Source: CAVRUH01 sp963822595 (lineage in GTDB: Bacteria > Chlamydiota > Chlamydiia > Chlamydiales > Waddliaceae). From it: a stretch of 64,000 bases of DNA. Position 1 is the stretch's first letter. Each line of letters starts with the position of its first letter. The notes under the pieces are model-generated. The model worked only from the letters and a program-made list of their open reading frames with translations, was not told where the DNA came from and searched no databases. Both the position numbers and the translations under genes were made by a program. The stretch is from assembly GCA_963822595.1 (NCBI GenBank), contig CAWGIG010000002.1, forward strand, positions 245,212 through 309,211, in the 5' to 3' direction. Positions 19,001 to 26,836 of this stretch are shown here, piece after piece.

Positions 19001-20302
19001 TATACGCTTATCTTCATCTTCGATTCCAAACCTTTCAAATTCTTGAACCGCCCAATTATTTCCCTTCAATGCATTGGTAGCGATGCGAAATAAAGCATCT
19101 TGGTCTGTAATTTTGGCATAGGGAATCCATGCTACCACATCATTACCATTCGTTTTCGCTATTTCTTCGAGTTGTTCTACTAGAGGAGTGCCCTGCTTAA
19201 AAATAATATCACTCGATACCAAATATCCTTGATACATCTCATTAATAAGTTTATCTTTTATCTGATTATTTGGAAACTCAAGGTAATGGAATTCTTTGAC
19301 AGCATCTGAATGGTTTAATCCCCCCACGGACGTCTTGATCAATTCGATCATTACCTCCGGATTCGAAATTCCATAATGCTTGAAATTTTTATAAAAAAAT
19401 TGATTAACTTCATATCGTTTTTCTTCCAAAGTGAGCTTGAGAAGTGCAATTCGATCTTCTTCAAACTTGATATCGAGATGATGTAATTCCTCAATCAAAA
19501 TTCCAGATTGATATCGAGCAAACGCTTTAGCATATGTTACCTTCATATTTTGGTCGCTTGTTTGTCGAATAAAATCCAGGAATTTAAAAATTGCACTTGT
19601 CGAACGACCACAACTAGAAAATCCTTTCAACATCTGCTCAAAATGGGGGCGTTGTATCATCCACTGGAAAATGAGCTCATAATCTAAATCTTGGGGGTAT
19701 GAATATATTAAATACTCAAAATTTTTATAGCATTTCTCATCTTTAGGATATTTGTTGTCAATTTCTCTGATTAACCTTTCAGTGGCTTCCATCCTATTTT
19801 CAAAAATATAGATCCCCTGGATCTTTGACATACCAGATGTATATTTATAATCATACTGAACTTGATATCCGCAGGAAGTGCTACGCTTATTAAATTGATT
19901 ATAAAAGGAATTCATCGTGGGATCTGTTTCAAGAATAATTGTCACTCCTCTTTTTCTTGCTTCGTCCAGGATTGTTTGCATCAAATTATTATTACGACAG
20001 TGTGATAGATCTATCGCAAACTGAGAGAGATTCCAGACATTTTGGACTTGTGGCACAACAAGCGCATATCCCAGTAATTCATGCGTATCCTGATCATGTA
20101 ACAGAAACTTTGTAACAGATCGATCTGACATCTGTGCTAGTGTTGTTTTAAGTTTACTATCTCCCCAACCCATGGATTGCTGGATCCTAGCAACCTCTTC
20201 CATGAGTCCCGAAATCCTAGTCTCGGGCATTTCTGTCTGCAAAGATACAGAGTTATAAATTTTTGAAGGATTTCGAGATGAACCAAGAGTAGCGCTAAAC
20301 AT
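16055..20302 (-). CDS. Giant GNAT-like / alpha-solenoid repeat protein, copy B
   Basis: A 1415-aa paralogue of the 10475-14677 protein, colinear throughout. It has the N-terminal GNAT-like module (FLLHDQDTHELLGYALV, VWNLSQFAID), about fifteen 36-aa repeats (for example FQISREEDRLEVAKLEAA, YQITLEEDRKELARIAL), and the conserved C-terminal module (LLGYVIDGKNRLLCVKN, RAIFRILWD, PVLLVEPIYP). The usual GNAT Q/R-x-x-G-x-G/A loop is degenerate here (DLSHCRNNNLMQTILDEA), so catalysis is doubtful. The ends are better conserved than the repeat register, suggesting the solenoid diverges for target binding. It lies divergent to the 247-aa gene. Its function is unknown. Confidence 0.8.
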   Translation of the reverse strand: MFSATLGSSRNPSKIYNSVSLQTEMPETRISGLMEEVARIQQSMGWGDSKLKTTLAQMSDRSVTKFLLHDQDTHELLGYALVVPQVQNVWNLSQFAIDLSHCRNNNLMQTILDEARKRGVTIILETDPTMNSFYNQFNKRSTSCGYQVQYDYKYTSGMSKIQGIYIFENRMEATERLIREIDNKYPKDEKCYKNFEYLIYSYPQDLDYELIFQWMIQRPHFEQMLKGFSSCGRSTSAIFKFLDFIRQTSDQNMKVTYAKAFARYQSGILIEELHHLDIKFEEDRIALLKLTLEEKRYEVNQFFYKNFKHYGISNPEVMIELIKTSVGGLNHSDAVKEFHYLEFPNNQIKDKLINEMYQGYLVSSDIIFKQGTPLVEQLEEIAKTNGNDVVAWIPYAKITDQDALFRIATNALKGNNWAVQEFERFGIEDEDKRIELFKISAEKNQKTVYEIEKFNIKDEKKRFILAKWLMQHNHHCDLAKNIQKFQISREEDRLEVAKLEAAKKYGYFSDHVDNYQITLEEDRKELARIALQFSPYIFMQNFKKFQISKEADRIEFAELCMKHLWPGYGSDFGSNIGQFEITDEQARIKLGLEAASKGLLGQDNLIMSYEISNEDVIFEMAKLSAVSSSETVAKTVYKYRIRNEKRRIELAKIIACQQNGNISLHIVKFCIRDQEELKNIAIIDTALNAENTSRYIKNYGLINENDRIEVALAAGAQCAPHFNLFEITDMQVHFRIASATASSENTELFIHYLRNFKLNDELWLEIGKLVARHQGNYLYYLLNWTYFSEITAMSLVWTVIRNTDFKTTYDNKKNYCTRLPPCWNLYSPFFYEGANLDHLEELEKVCPESLFAYIEEASCPDDKRIMIKWVIYILGAKLIHNLSEEEFQEVLRNPFIKEIANLSDERLRYKLVDLLVQTKSAVPPESFTSLVVNGCYKIDPHKIYNEPKYAPTFLGGLYQIIHDANLTMDQRNNLLDNIFVSNKPHEVLKMIRIVQSIFILGGESELTKEKYDLNAILLDLFKKKIPIGDIEQFGDKFQATFGSFCDPNLLFIYGAKVKSISNIPLMQAFVLFVETVLNGTFLEERYKKSLHLDKVFKGREETLVEWKKGVKRAWDQKDCCDDETTFSFYDILKDKIKEHGHIDHADCAELIEFFSEPKGVLRKIGEKLKEIKDGTKRTQKLKTDEEEWVTKRNGSEDFEKREINKLYFQRHCIRLMNPKLKPFEQKTELSQMKAYAHKIFCKEHPFLNDIEGLEKPFLNIEYNYDGWTAEDTDDPESLFTCGSVDPGCCQRIDGNINYNKCLLGYVIDGKNRLLCVKNHNGKMIARAIFRILWDEVNQTPVLLVEPIYPSIVKPSIKKAIVRLAKDRAQQLGLPFAQDDNLNIRYQGTLESLSGKAPFEYTDMGQHQTNGVYRIN

Positions 20303-20362
20303 AATATTTTCCCATGAATTATTCTATTTTTATAAGATAATATCATGAATGATAATATTATG

Positions 20363-20383
20363 AATCCGTATTTTATACGGTTT
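20363..20383. promoter_or_regulatory. Palindrome in divergent promoter region, site 2
   Basis: The core CCGTAT, TTT, ATACGG is identical to site 1 at 14738-14760; only the outer arm bases differ. It lies in the 139-bp divergent spacer between the 1415-aa and 247-aa genes, again with an AAGATAATATC element at 20333-20343 on the large gene's side. Conservation of this core in an otherwise diverged spacer argues for a functional operator. Confidence 0.55.
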
Positions 20384-20441
20384 AACAATATTTCAATAAA
20401 TGTTACAATATTGGTTAATTTTATGAGGGAGTATTAATATA

Positions 20442-21185
20442 ATGGAACCTATAACGAGTAACAATCCACATTTTTTTCATACAAAATTTCACGTTTTAGC
20501 GGATGTTCTTGTAGAGACAATGCAGGAGAATATCCAGACTTATTCAGGGTGGCGGTCGTGGATTTACAAATCAACGGCACAGGAAGAACGAAATCGTTCA
20601 ATCACAATGATTGCGATGGTTAATGTCTTGAGGGGAGGGTTGCGCAAAACTGAACAAGAACCGGTTCGTCATCAAGATATCGCGCTGCTATTGCTAGGCT
20701 ATGCCGCCGTAGATTACATGGGAGAACGTGTAAAGTCATGTATTCTTCCTAAGATGATTAAACTGTCTGATTACGACGGTAATATGGAAGTTTTTTTCAT
20801 TATTGATAAATCATTAGGGAATAAGGTTTTTCAAGATGCACCTCCTTATGAAGCTTGTAACTTGTTAGAACGTATAACATCCAGTAACAGAGATAGTGAT
20901 CGTGCTGTGTGGCAGCTCATTCAACTTGACATGAGAAAATGCAGATTGAGTAAAGGGTTATTCGGTGGTCTTCGTATAAATGAGATTAGCCTTGCGGCTC
21001 TTCTTGATAATTCAAGATTTGTTGAAGAGCTTAAGGCATCCCTAATCCTAGACGGCATTCGACGTTTCCGCAAATGGACATCCCTGGGAAAAATGGACAA
21101 AGATACTTATGAGATGGTTCGAAGGATGGTGATCCGCAGTTTGAAAGCTGAGTTAATTCAACGTATTTTTGACTTAAGGTTATGA
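20442..21185 (+). CDS. Unknown 247-aa protein, copy B, divergent partner of solenoid gene
   Basis: A full-length paralogue of the 245-aa protein at 14852: HFFHTKFHVLADVLVETMQENI at the start, then SITMIAMVNVLRGGLRKTE, ALLLLGYAA, ILPKMI, LGNKVFQD and a basic helical C-terminus. No family is recognised and no signal peptide or membrane segment is seen. A GAGGGAG ribosome site precedes the ATG. It is divergent from the 1415-aa giant, repeating the module organisation of copy A. Its 3' end faces the polymerase gene across a 238-bp palindromic element. Confidence 0.78.
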   Translation: MEPITSNNPHFFHTKFHVLADVLVETMQENIQTYSGWRSWIYKSTAQEERNRSITMIAMVNVLRGGLRKTEQEPVRHQDIALLLLGYAAVDYMGERVKSCILPKMIKLSDYDGNMEVFFIIDKSLGNKVFQDAPPYEACNLLERITSSNRDSDRAVWQLIQLDMRKCRLSKGLFGGLRINEISLAALLDNSRFVEELKASLILDGIRRFRKWTSLGKMDKDTYEMVRRMVIRSLKAELIQRIFDLRL

Positions 21186-21194
21186 GATTATCAT

Positions 21195-21432
21195 CTCATG
21201 AGGGCTGAAAGCCACGCTTTTGATAGCCCAGGCAGAGCGAAGCGAAGGCCTGGGTGCAAAGGTGAAAAAAATGAAAAAGCCCTGCAAGGGCGACTCATCC
21301 ATTTTTGCATAGATATAATTTCACCAAAATGAGTCGCCCTTCCAGGGCTCTGACTTTTTTTATCGACGTCAACCCAGGCCTTCGCTTTGCTCTGCCTGGG
21401 CTATCAAAAGGCAGGCTTTCAGCCCTCATGAG
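21195..21432. repeat. 238-bp palindromic element, family A copy 1
   Basis: A near-perfect inverted repeat. It opens CTCATGAGGGCTGAAAGCC and closes with the inverse, GGCTTTCAGCCCTCATGAG. Internal paired blocks are GATAGCCCAGGCAGAGC, AGGCCTGGGT and GGGCGACTCAT. It sits between convergent genes (247-aa gene and polymerase-like gene). The same element recurs at 40837-41075, also between convergent genes. T-runs follow inner stems on both strands, so bidirectional termination is possible. Confidence 0.85.
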
Positions 21433-21447
21433 CAGCGACCCAAGGCC

Positions 21448-22857
21448 TTACTTTTGAAGGGCCATTGCTTGGAGTTTTTTGCGTTCGCGTATCTGCTGTC
21501 TATCCAGCAGATATTGCGTCACAATAATAGCGATAAGGGCCTGCCCATAATAAAGAATAGGTAATATCCTATAGGTAAAATGGAACATGCTTCTAAATTG
21601 AAAGTTGGCCAAAGCGCAAATACAGCCTAAGATGATCCCAAAAGTATACAAATCTCCTCGAAAAAACGATCTCCAAAGGGTTATAACGGAAATTTGCAAA
21701 ACTCGTAACCAGTAGCAGATGAAAGCGATCACTCCTAGAACACCCACTTCGACAAGCGTTAAATACCAGATGTTATGCACCATCACGTCATCTGAATATC
21801 CCAACATTTTTGAATAAAAATGCTGGTAGTAAGCTGAGTAATTACCCATTCCGATTCCCAAAATGTTGTCCCCAAAAATGGTCAAAGCAATATTTTCATA
21901 GATGGCCCGGACTCTAAATTCTTCACTTGTAGCGTCAGTTATAAAAAAGCGTTCATACATGGTATTATAACCCTTCATAATTATGAGGAGAACACAGAAA
22001 GACATGAACGCTACGGTCAATAGATTCTTGATATTGAAGCTTCGCATTAAACAAAGAACTGTAGAAAACATAATGGTCGCAGATAATGAAAGAATACCTG
22101 ATCGGCTCACCGACAGAACTAACATCACATAAATTAAAGCCACACCAAAGCCGAATAAAATCTTTTTCAGCACAGATTTTGATAAAAATACAAATGGGAA
22201 GATCAAAGAACCTAGCATAGCTATTATGACGTTAAAATCCGTGACGAAATAGAGAACCGTTACACGATATTCCCCAAAAACATATCTATTAATTAAGGAT
22301 TGCACTCCAAAAAAGTATATCACTATCAACGAAAAAATAAGAAAGTAGTTAACGAATTTCCTATCTTTAAAGAAAGCGAGACAAATAGAATAAAAAACAA
22401 AGCTTTTAACAAGCTGAAACATTTCAAATAGCGGATAAAGTTTGGTTTGAAAAACGGGATAAGGTTCATCTTCAAAAGAACTTACTCCAAAGAGAGGATT
22501 TGACAAGCTATAATCTGCTAAAAGCCAAGCAACGACCGAAAAAAATAAAAAAAAGAGAGAGGGTATAACAAGTGGGGGGAAAGATTTTACCCTAAATTTC
22601 TTCCAATTGGAAAAGATCACTGAAATCAAAATAAGCATACATAAATCAGACACATGGACTTCAAATCCTCGGGATTGAGATCTATAATCTTGACGAGAAA
22701 TAAAGTGATGGCTCCAGTCGGGGAATATCATGGAAATTAACATCACCCAAAAAATGAGGTCTATAAATTTTTTATTGACCCTACACGCTAAAATGCTACC
22801 TATAACACCAAATATGGAACAAAACCAAAAGAGTATTAAAGGAAGAAACGCGGTCAT
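21448..22857 (-). CDS. O-antigen polymerase/ligase-like membrane protein (Wzy/WaaL type)
   Basis: A 469-aa protein with about ten to twelve hydrophobic helices and a large loop near residues 290-340. The sequence DNILGIGMGNYSAYYQ, then MVHNIWYLTLVEVGVLG, is the typical Wzy_C/O-antigen-ligase signature (G-x-G-N-x-S/Y, H-N-x-x-L-x-x-x-x-E-x-G). It would polymerise lipid-linked oligosaccharide repeats, or ligate them to an acceptor, at the periplasmic face. The flippase gene lies upstream on the same strand (75-bp gap), so the two form an export/polymerisation pair. Polymerase and ligase cannot be told apart from sequence. Confidence 0.85.
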   Translation of the reverse strand: MTAFLPLILFWFCSIFGVIGSILACRVNKKFIDLIFWVMLISMIFPDWSHHFISRQDYRSQSRGFEVHVSDLCMLILISVIFSNWKKFRVKSFPPLVIPSLFFLFFSVVAWLLADYSLSNPLFGVSSFEDEPYPVFQTKLYPLFEMFQLVKSFVFYSICLAFFKDRKFVNYFLIFSLIVIYFFGVQSLINRYVFGEYRVTVLYFVTDFNVIIAMLGSLIFPFVFLSKSVLKKILFGFGVALIYVMLVLSVSRSGILSLSATIMFSTVLCLMRSFNIKNLLTVAFMSFCVLLIIMKGYNTMYERFFITDATSEEFRVRAIYENIALTIFGDNILGIGMGNYSAYYQHFYSKMLGYSDDVMVHNIWYLTLVEVGVLGVIAFICYWLRVLQISVITLWRSFFRGDLYTFGIILGCICALANFQFRSMFHFTYRILPILYYGQALIAIIVTQYLLDRQQIRERKKLQAMALQK

Positions 22858-22932
22858 CTATGTTGCTTATTTTTTTTGTAAAATATGGGTATAATCCATG
22901 GGGAATTTTATTCAAAGCTAATTTTTAACTTA

Positions 22933-24489
22933 TTAGGCTCTTTGACGCACGACGAAGGAGTAAAGAACTCTTCTTTCTTTGACGTTTATCGAAAAAAAAT
23001 AAATGAGACTCCAGTATACTATAGCAAAAATAGATCCTTGCAAAATCATTAAGAAAATGGTTTCCGGATAATAAGTGATATAAAGCGCATAAGCAATCAA
23101 TCCCGACACAAGAGTCAGGAGTTGTGTCTTAAGGCTTACTTCCCATAAATATTTCCAGATGCTGATTTCTGCATAGCTAGCTGCCTGGGGAATGTTGTAA
23201 ACAATGGCTAGGATGATATTCGGGATAAGCATCCCCAAAGCTATGCCTATGATTCCAAAGAAATGAAGAAAGAGAATGCTGAGAACTAAGTTCGCTATAC
23301 ACTCTACCATGGCTACCTTGGCCAATTGGCCCTCCTTATTGATCATAAGAAATACCTGAACAGTAAATGTCCTATAGACAGCAAGAATATACATCGAGGT
23401 AAGAAGAATAATAGCGGATATGATAACTGTTGGCTCAGTTAAATGGAGCCAAATTTTTATAAAAGGCTTTAAATAGAGAATGGATGGAATAAAAATGAAA
23501 TTGGCAATGTATACTCCATATCGGTTTGCATTTCTGAGTAAACGATTAATTTTTTCCTTTTCGTTATTGGTCGATAAAACAGCGACTGCAGGTCCCAGAC
23601 CATCGAGAATCTGTTTGGTTAATTGCATGTACATCTCAGCAAATCGGGTAGCAATTTGATAAAAGCCTCCCAAACTGATAGCGCCGAATATAGCAATAAC
23701 GATCTGATCGGTTCTAAAGATGATAATGTTAGAAAAAGTGATTAAGTAGGCAAATAGAGAGAATTTTAAGACTTCTTTGACAACTGCCGGATTGTAATGC
23801 GAGAAGGAAATTCTGAGTTCCGGGAGGTTTTTTTTGCTATAGTAGAACATGGCGAGGTTGGTGGCGATGGCAACTAAGATGGAAAACAGAGCTAAGGTCC
23901 TTAATTTATAACCTAGGCTTAAAATGACATAGATTCCTATAAAGGTTATGACGAGATTTAAAATGGTGATAAAATTCCGTGTAGGGATTTTTTGGGCTCC
24001 ACGAAGGATTTCGCTAAAAAATCCTAAAGGAAAGACCAGGGCTGAGCCGATTCCAAATATTAATAAAGTTTCCTGATAATAGCGGATATCTGAGCCTTCG
24101 CTAAAGTTAAAGATATTGTCCAAGTAATAGGTGAGGAAAAGGGCCAAAAAGATGATGAGGCCTGAAAGTTTGCAATAGTTGAAAAAGACGGTGCTTAGAA
24201 TTTCGTTGTATTTGTCCCAGTTTTTAGAAATAAGGGCCTGACTGGTGGATTTTTGAATGGTGACGCCAAATCCAAAATCGAGAAGGACTGAATATCCAAA
24301 TATGGACCAGCATAGAGCCCAAAATCCGTATTCCTCGTGTGAAAAATGTAAAAAAAGCAATCGTGTAACGAAAATTGCAGAGGCGATACGGACGAACAAT
24401 AATCCATAGTTTGAAAGGGTGCTTTCAAAAAGGGATCGATGGATCAGATGTTCTTTATTCGTGGGGTCCATTGGTTGGGTGCTGTCCAA
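22933..24489 (-). CDS. Wzx-type oligosaccharide flippase
   Basis: A 518-aa polytopic protein with about twelve to fourteen membrane segments. It has the MATE/MOP-like polysaccharide-transporter layout: EYGFWALCWSIFGYSVLLDFGFG near residues 52-74, GPAVAVLS near 310 and repeated paired helices. It would move lipid-linked glycan units across the inner membrane. It is adjacent to the polymerase/ligase-like gene on the same strand, a standard Wzx/Wzy pairing. Its 5' end faces the large nested inverted repeat at 24557-25326, so its promoter must lie in or next to that element. Confidence 0.88.
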   Translation of the reverse strand: MDSTQPMDPTNKEHLIHRSLFESTLSNYGLLFVRIASAIFVTRLLFLHFSHEEYGFWALCWSIFGYSVLLDFGFGVTIQKSTSQALISKNWDKYNEILSTVFFNYCKLSGLIIFLALFLTYYLDNIFNFSEGSDIRYYQETLLIFGIGSALVFPLGFFSEILRGAQKIPTRNFITILNLVITFIGIYVILSLGYKLRTLALFSILVAIATNLAMFYYSKKNLPELRISFSHYNPAVVKEVLKFSLFAYLITFSNIIIFRTDQIVIAIFGAISLGGFYQIATRFAEMYMQLTKQILDGLGPAVAVLSTNNEKEKINRLLRNANRYGVYIANFIFIPSILYLKPFIKIWLHLTEPTVIISAIILLTSMYILAVYRTFTVQVFLMINKEGQLAKVAMVECIANLVLSILFLHFFGIIGIALGMLIPNIILAIVYNIPQAASYAEISIWKYLWEVSLKTQLLTLVSGLIAYALYITYYPETIFLMILQGSIFAIVYWSLIYFFSINVKERRVLYSFVVRQRA

Positions 24490-24748
24490 TATTTATTTGA
24501 ATTATCTTGGGTATATCAAACCTCAAATTTCTTTTCGATAAATATTTGTGATTCTGCTAAATCTGTGTATCTGATTCTATTTTATTTAATCGGGATTCAC
24601 CACAGAGAACACAGAGAAAGACAGAGGAAGAATATGCTTGATTACACTTTTTGTCTGCTTAAGTTCATTTAAAGGCTAAATCTATGGGTCTAATAGCTAA
24701 TCATGCGAAAGCTCATGCAATAGCTAAGGCTATTACATGAACAATCAT

Positions 24749-24817
24749 CCAGAATAAATTTTCGCACGTCTGGGATAGGCGATGCGCCTATCCCAGACGT
24801 GCGAAAATTTATTCTGG
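24749..24817. repeat. Perfect 32-bp-arm hairpin, copy 1
   Basis: The arms begin CCAGAATAAATTTTCGCACG and end GGGATAGGC, are fully complementary over 32 bp and enclose the 5-nt loop GATGC. One arm position pair is C/G, where the second hairpin has T/A. Confidence 0.9.
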
Positions 24818-24970
24818 AAGGTTTTTCATGAATTCCATTTTTCGCCTCCATAATCGCCAGAAGGGGAAAAAAGTTATTCCACAAGGTCATTTGACATTGC
24901 TAGATTTTGAAAAAGTTTTTCCCCTTCTGCCGAAATTAAGTAAAAAATAAGTGAATTCATGGAAAACCTT

Positions 24971-25039
24971 CCAGAATAAATTTTCGCACGTTTGGGATAG
25001 GCGCATCGCCTATCCCAAACGTGCGAAAATTTATTCTGG
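24971..25039. repeat. Perfect 32-bp-arm hairpin, copy 2 (inverted orientation)
   Basis: Same sequence as the hairpin at 24749-24817 in reverse orientation (loop GCATC). One position in each arm has changed together (CGTTTGGG with CCCAAACG), preserving perfect pairing. This is a compensatory change. Confidence 0.9.
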
Positions 25040-25099
25040 ATGATTGTTCATGTAATAGCCTCAGCTATTGCATGAGCGTTCGCATAATTGACTATTAGA

Positions 25100-25325
25100 C
25101 CCATAGATTTAGCCATTAAATGACCTCAAATAGACAAAAAGGGTAATCTAGCAAATTCTTCCTCTGTGTTCTCTGTGCTCTCTGTGTTGAATCCCTGTTC
25201 AAATAAAATATAATTAAATACACAGATTTAGCCATTAAATGACCTCAAACAAACAAAAAGGGTAATCTAGCAAATTCTTCCTCTGTGCTCTCTGTGTTGA
25301 ATCCCTGTTCAAATAAAATAGAATC
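25100..25325. repeat. Tandem ~110-bp direct repeat
   Basis: The sequence from about 25102 to 25212 is repeated from about 25221 to 25325. Shared blocks are GATTTAGCCATTAAATGACC, AAAAAGGGTAATCTAGCAAA and TGTGTTGAATCCCTGTTCAA. It duplicates the outer right arm of the nested inverted repeat, so that arm exists twice. Confidence 0.85.
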
Positions 25326-25372
25326 ACGATATATATATTCGTTTAAACATTGTTTAAAAGAAACTTTGGTTG

Positions 25373-25402
25373 TTGATTTTTATTGGGAATTTTCATTAAT
25401 AT
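25373..25402 (+). promoter_or_regulatory. Candidate promoter for the RING operon
   Basis: TTGATT at 25373-25378 and TAATAT at 25397-25402 are 18 bp apart, about 34 bp upstream of the ATG at 25436. This is a sigma70-like match by eye only. An ACAGGAG ribosome site lies just before the start. Confidence 0.4.
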
Positions 25403-25435
25403 CTAGCAGCTTAATATGCTAAAACAGGAGAATTT

Positions 25436-26836
25436 ATGCAACCTACAACACTTTCGGATTATTTAGAGGATCAAGGATATGCATGCTGTATCTGTCAAGA
25501 TACTTACGATACAAATGATCGAAATAAAAAACCCACCCTACTTTCATGTGAACAACACAATATCTGCATCGCGTGCTTCGAAGCAAATGTAAATACTTTG
25601 AAAACATGTCCAGAATGCAGAGCCCCACTTACATTTAAAGGAGGTCCTATACTCCCAAATACATCATTGGTCAAAGCCATGGAAAGTGTAGCACAACTTT
25701 GGAATCAAATGCACGCTCTCAAAAATAATGCTCCTATGCCAGCAGCAGTACCTGCAATGCCCATCGAACGGCCTAAACCTCAGGTACCTAATATCTTTTC
25801 CTCCCTTAGTCTTTGCAATAAGTTTTATCAATTTAAAAGTAGTGAAGATGAAATCGCTGCTGCTCTTCCAAGTGTAATACAAGCTATGGGATGGCATGAT
25901 GTAGCAAAAGAATTAGAGAGCGAATTTCAAAAGGACATCCAATCGTGGTTTAGAATGGTAGAAAATGACGACAATCAATCAATAAATGGAGTCGTTCAGC
26001 TATGCAAAGTTTCAAATCACATCTGGGAAATGCATTGGGCCGGTGTAACAAAAGATAATATCGAACTATACCTTGATTTCTATAAACATATTTTATTTTT
26101 TATCAAAAGAGTGGATGGTTTTAGCAGTATAGATTGTAATTGGAAAACAGCTTCCATTAGCACTAATTTTAATTATCTTAAAGAGGAAAAGTGGCTTAAC
26201 GCTGTGCTTGGTTTTCTAAATAGCACTAAAATTCGTTACGAACTTGTATATCTTCATCCACATTGGGGAACACAGGCGAAGCTTAAAGTTTATCCTATTC
26301 CACCCCCTCACCATGTACAGTGGGATTTTGACATTAGCCTCAATCATGCTTTGATTCCTTATAAGTCGCTAAATTCTTGGATGGAACGGGCTGTTCAGAA
26401 TATTCTGGAAGACTTTAAACTGAAAATGCTTTTTAGGGTATTGGCCTCTAAAGGTGCTGAAAATATTCTGGAGCAGGAACTGCGTACCGAGGGATTTTGC
26501 AATGCATTCAAAGAACATCCTGCACAGCATTTTGTATACTGTATTGATGGGAAAGCGGAAGGTGTGATTCGGTTTGGAATCGATGGAATGAATAAATCTA
26601 AAGGGAAAATTTTTGTCAACGGCTCTTATTGCCTGCTAAGTCCGCATTGTCTTAAATATGCCGATCATTTCATAGAACAGTTTGCTGAATGGGCTAAAGC
26701 AAATCCATCTTATGCAAAGGGGGTAAAGGCAACAGAGATCGAGTTTGTGAATTATGAAAAGATATTTCCTCAATTACGAGATGCCATAGTTAATTATATA
26801 CAATCTGGAGGCCAGAAAACTAATGCAAATCAATAG
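25436..26836 (+). CDS. RING-finger (C3HC4) protein, candidate E3 ubiquitin ligase
   Basis: A 466-aa protein. Residues 17-61 form a complete RING-HC: C17-x2-C20-x17-C38-x2-H41-x2-C44-x2-C47-x10-C58-x2-C61, with Pro59 in the usual CPEC. In eukaryotes such domains recruit ubiquitin-loaded E2, so a bacterial copy suggests action on host ubiquitination. Residues about 110-270 (IQAMGWHD, FRMVENDD...INGVVQL, HIWEMHWAGV) and about 370-460 (FVYCIDGKAEGVIRFG) resemble the GNAT-like modules of the giants at 10475 and 16055, which is inference. No Sec signal is seen. It heads an operon overlapping the GT-B-like gene by 14 bp. Confidence 0.85.
   Translation: MQPTTLSDYLEDQGYACCICQDTYDTNDRNKKPTLLSCEQHNICIACFEANVNTLKTCPECRAPLTFKGGPILPNTSLVKAMESVAQLWNQMHALKNNAPMPAAVPAMPIERPKPQVPNIFSSLSLCNKFYQFKSSEDEIAAALPSVIQAMGWHDVAKELESEFQKDIQSWFRMVENDDNQSINGVVQLCKVSNHIWEMHWAGVTKDNIELYLDFYKHILFFIKRVDGFSSIDCNWKTASISTNFNYLKEEKWLNAVLGFLNSTKIRYELVYLHPHWGTQAKLKVYPIPPPHHVQWDFDISLNHALIPYKSLNSWMERAVQNILEDFKLKMLFRVLASKGAENILEQELRTEGFCNAFKEHPAQHFVYCIDGKAEGVIRFGIDGMNKSKGKIFVNGSYCLLSPHCLKYADHFIEQFAEWAKANPSYAKGVKATEIEFVNYEKIFPQLRDAIVNYIQSGGQKTNANQ

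Larger units (their letters stand above)
24557..25326. repeat. Large nested inverted repeat (about 750 bp) in divergent intergenic region
   Basis: The left arm (about 24573-24748) and right arm (about 25040-25200) are inverted copies, for example CTAAATCTATGGGTCTAATAG against its complement at 25080-25110, and CACAGAGAACACAGAG against its complement near 25165-25195. Two perfect 69-nt hairpins sit at the inner ends. The centre (24818-24970) is itself imperfectly inverted (GAAGGGGAAAAA against TTTTTCCCCTTC; CATGAATTC against GAATTCATG). It contains no plausible gene and no transposase. It fills most of the gap between the flippase and RING genes. Confidence 0.85.

Noticed and set aside
24557..25326. 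Insertion sequence
   Set aside because: Inverted arms are present, but there is no transposase frame on either strand and no visible target duplication. Treated as a non-coding structured repeat.
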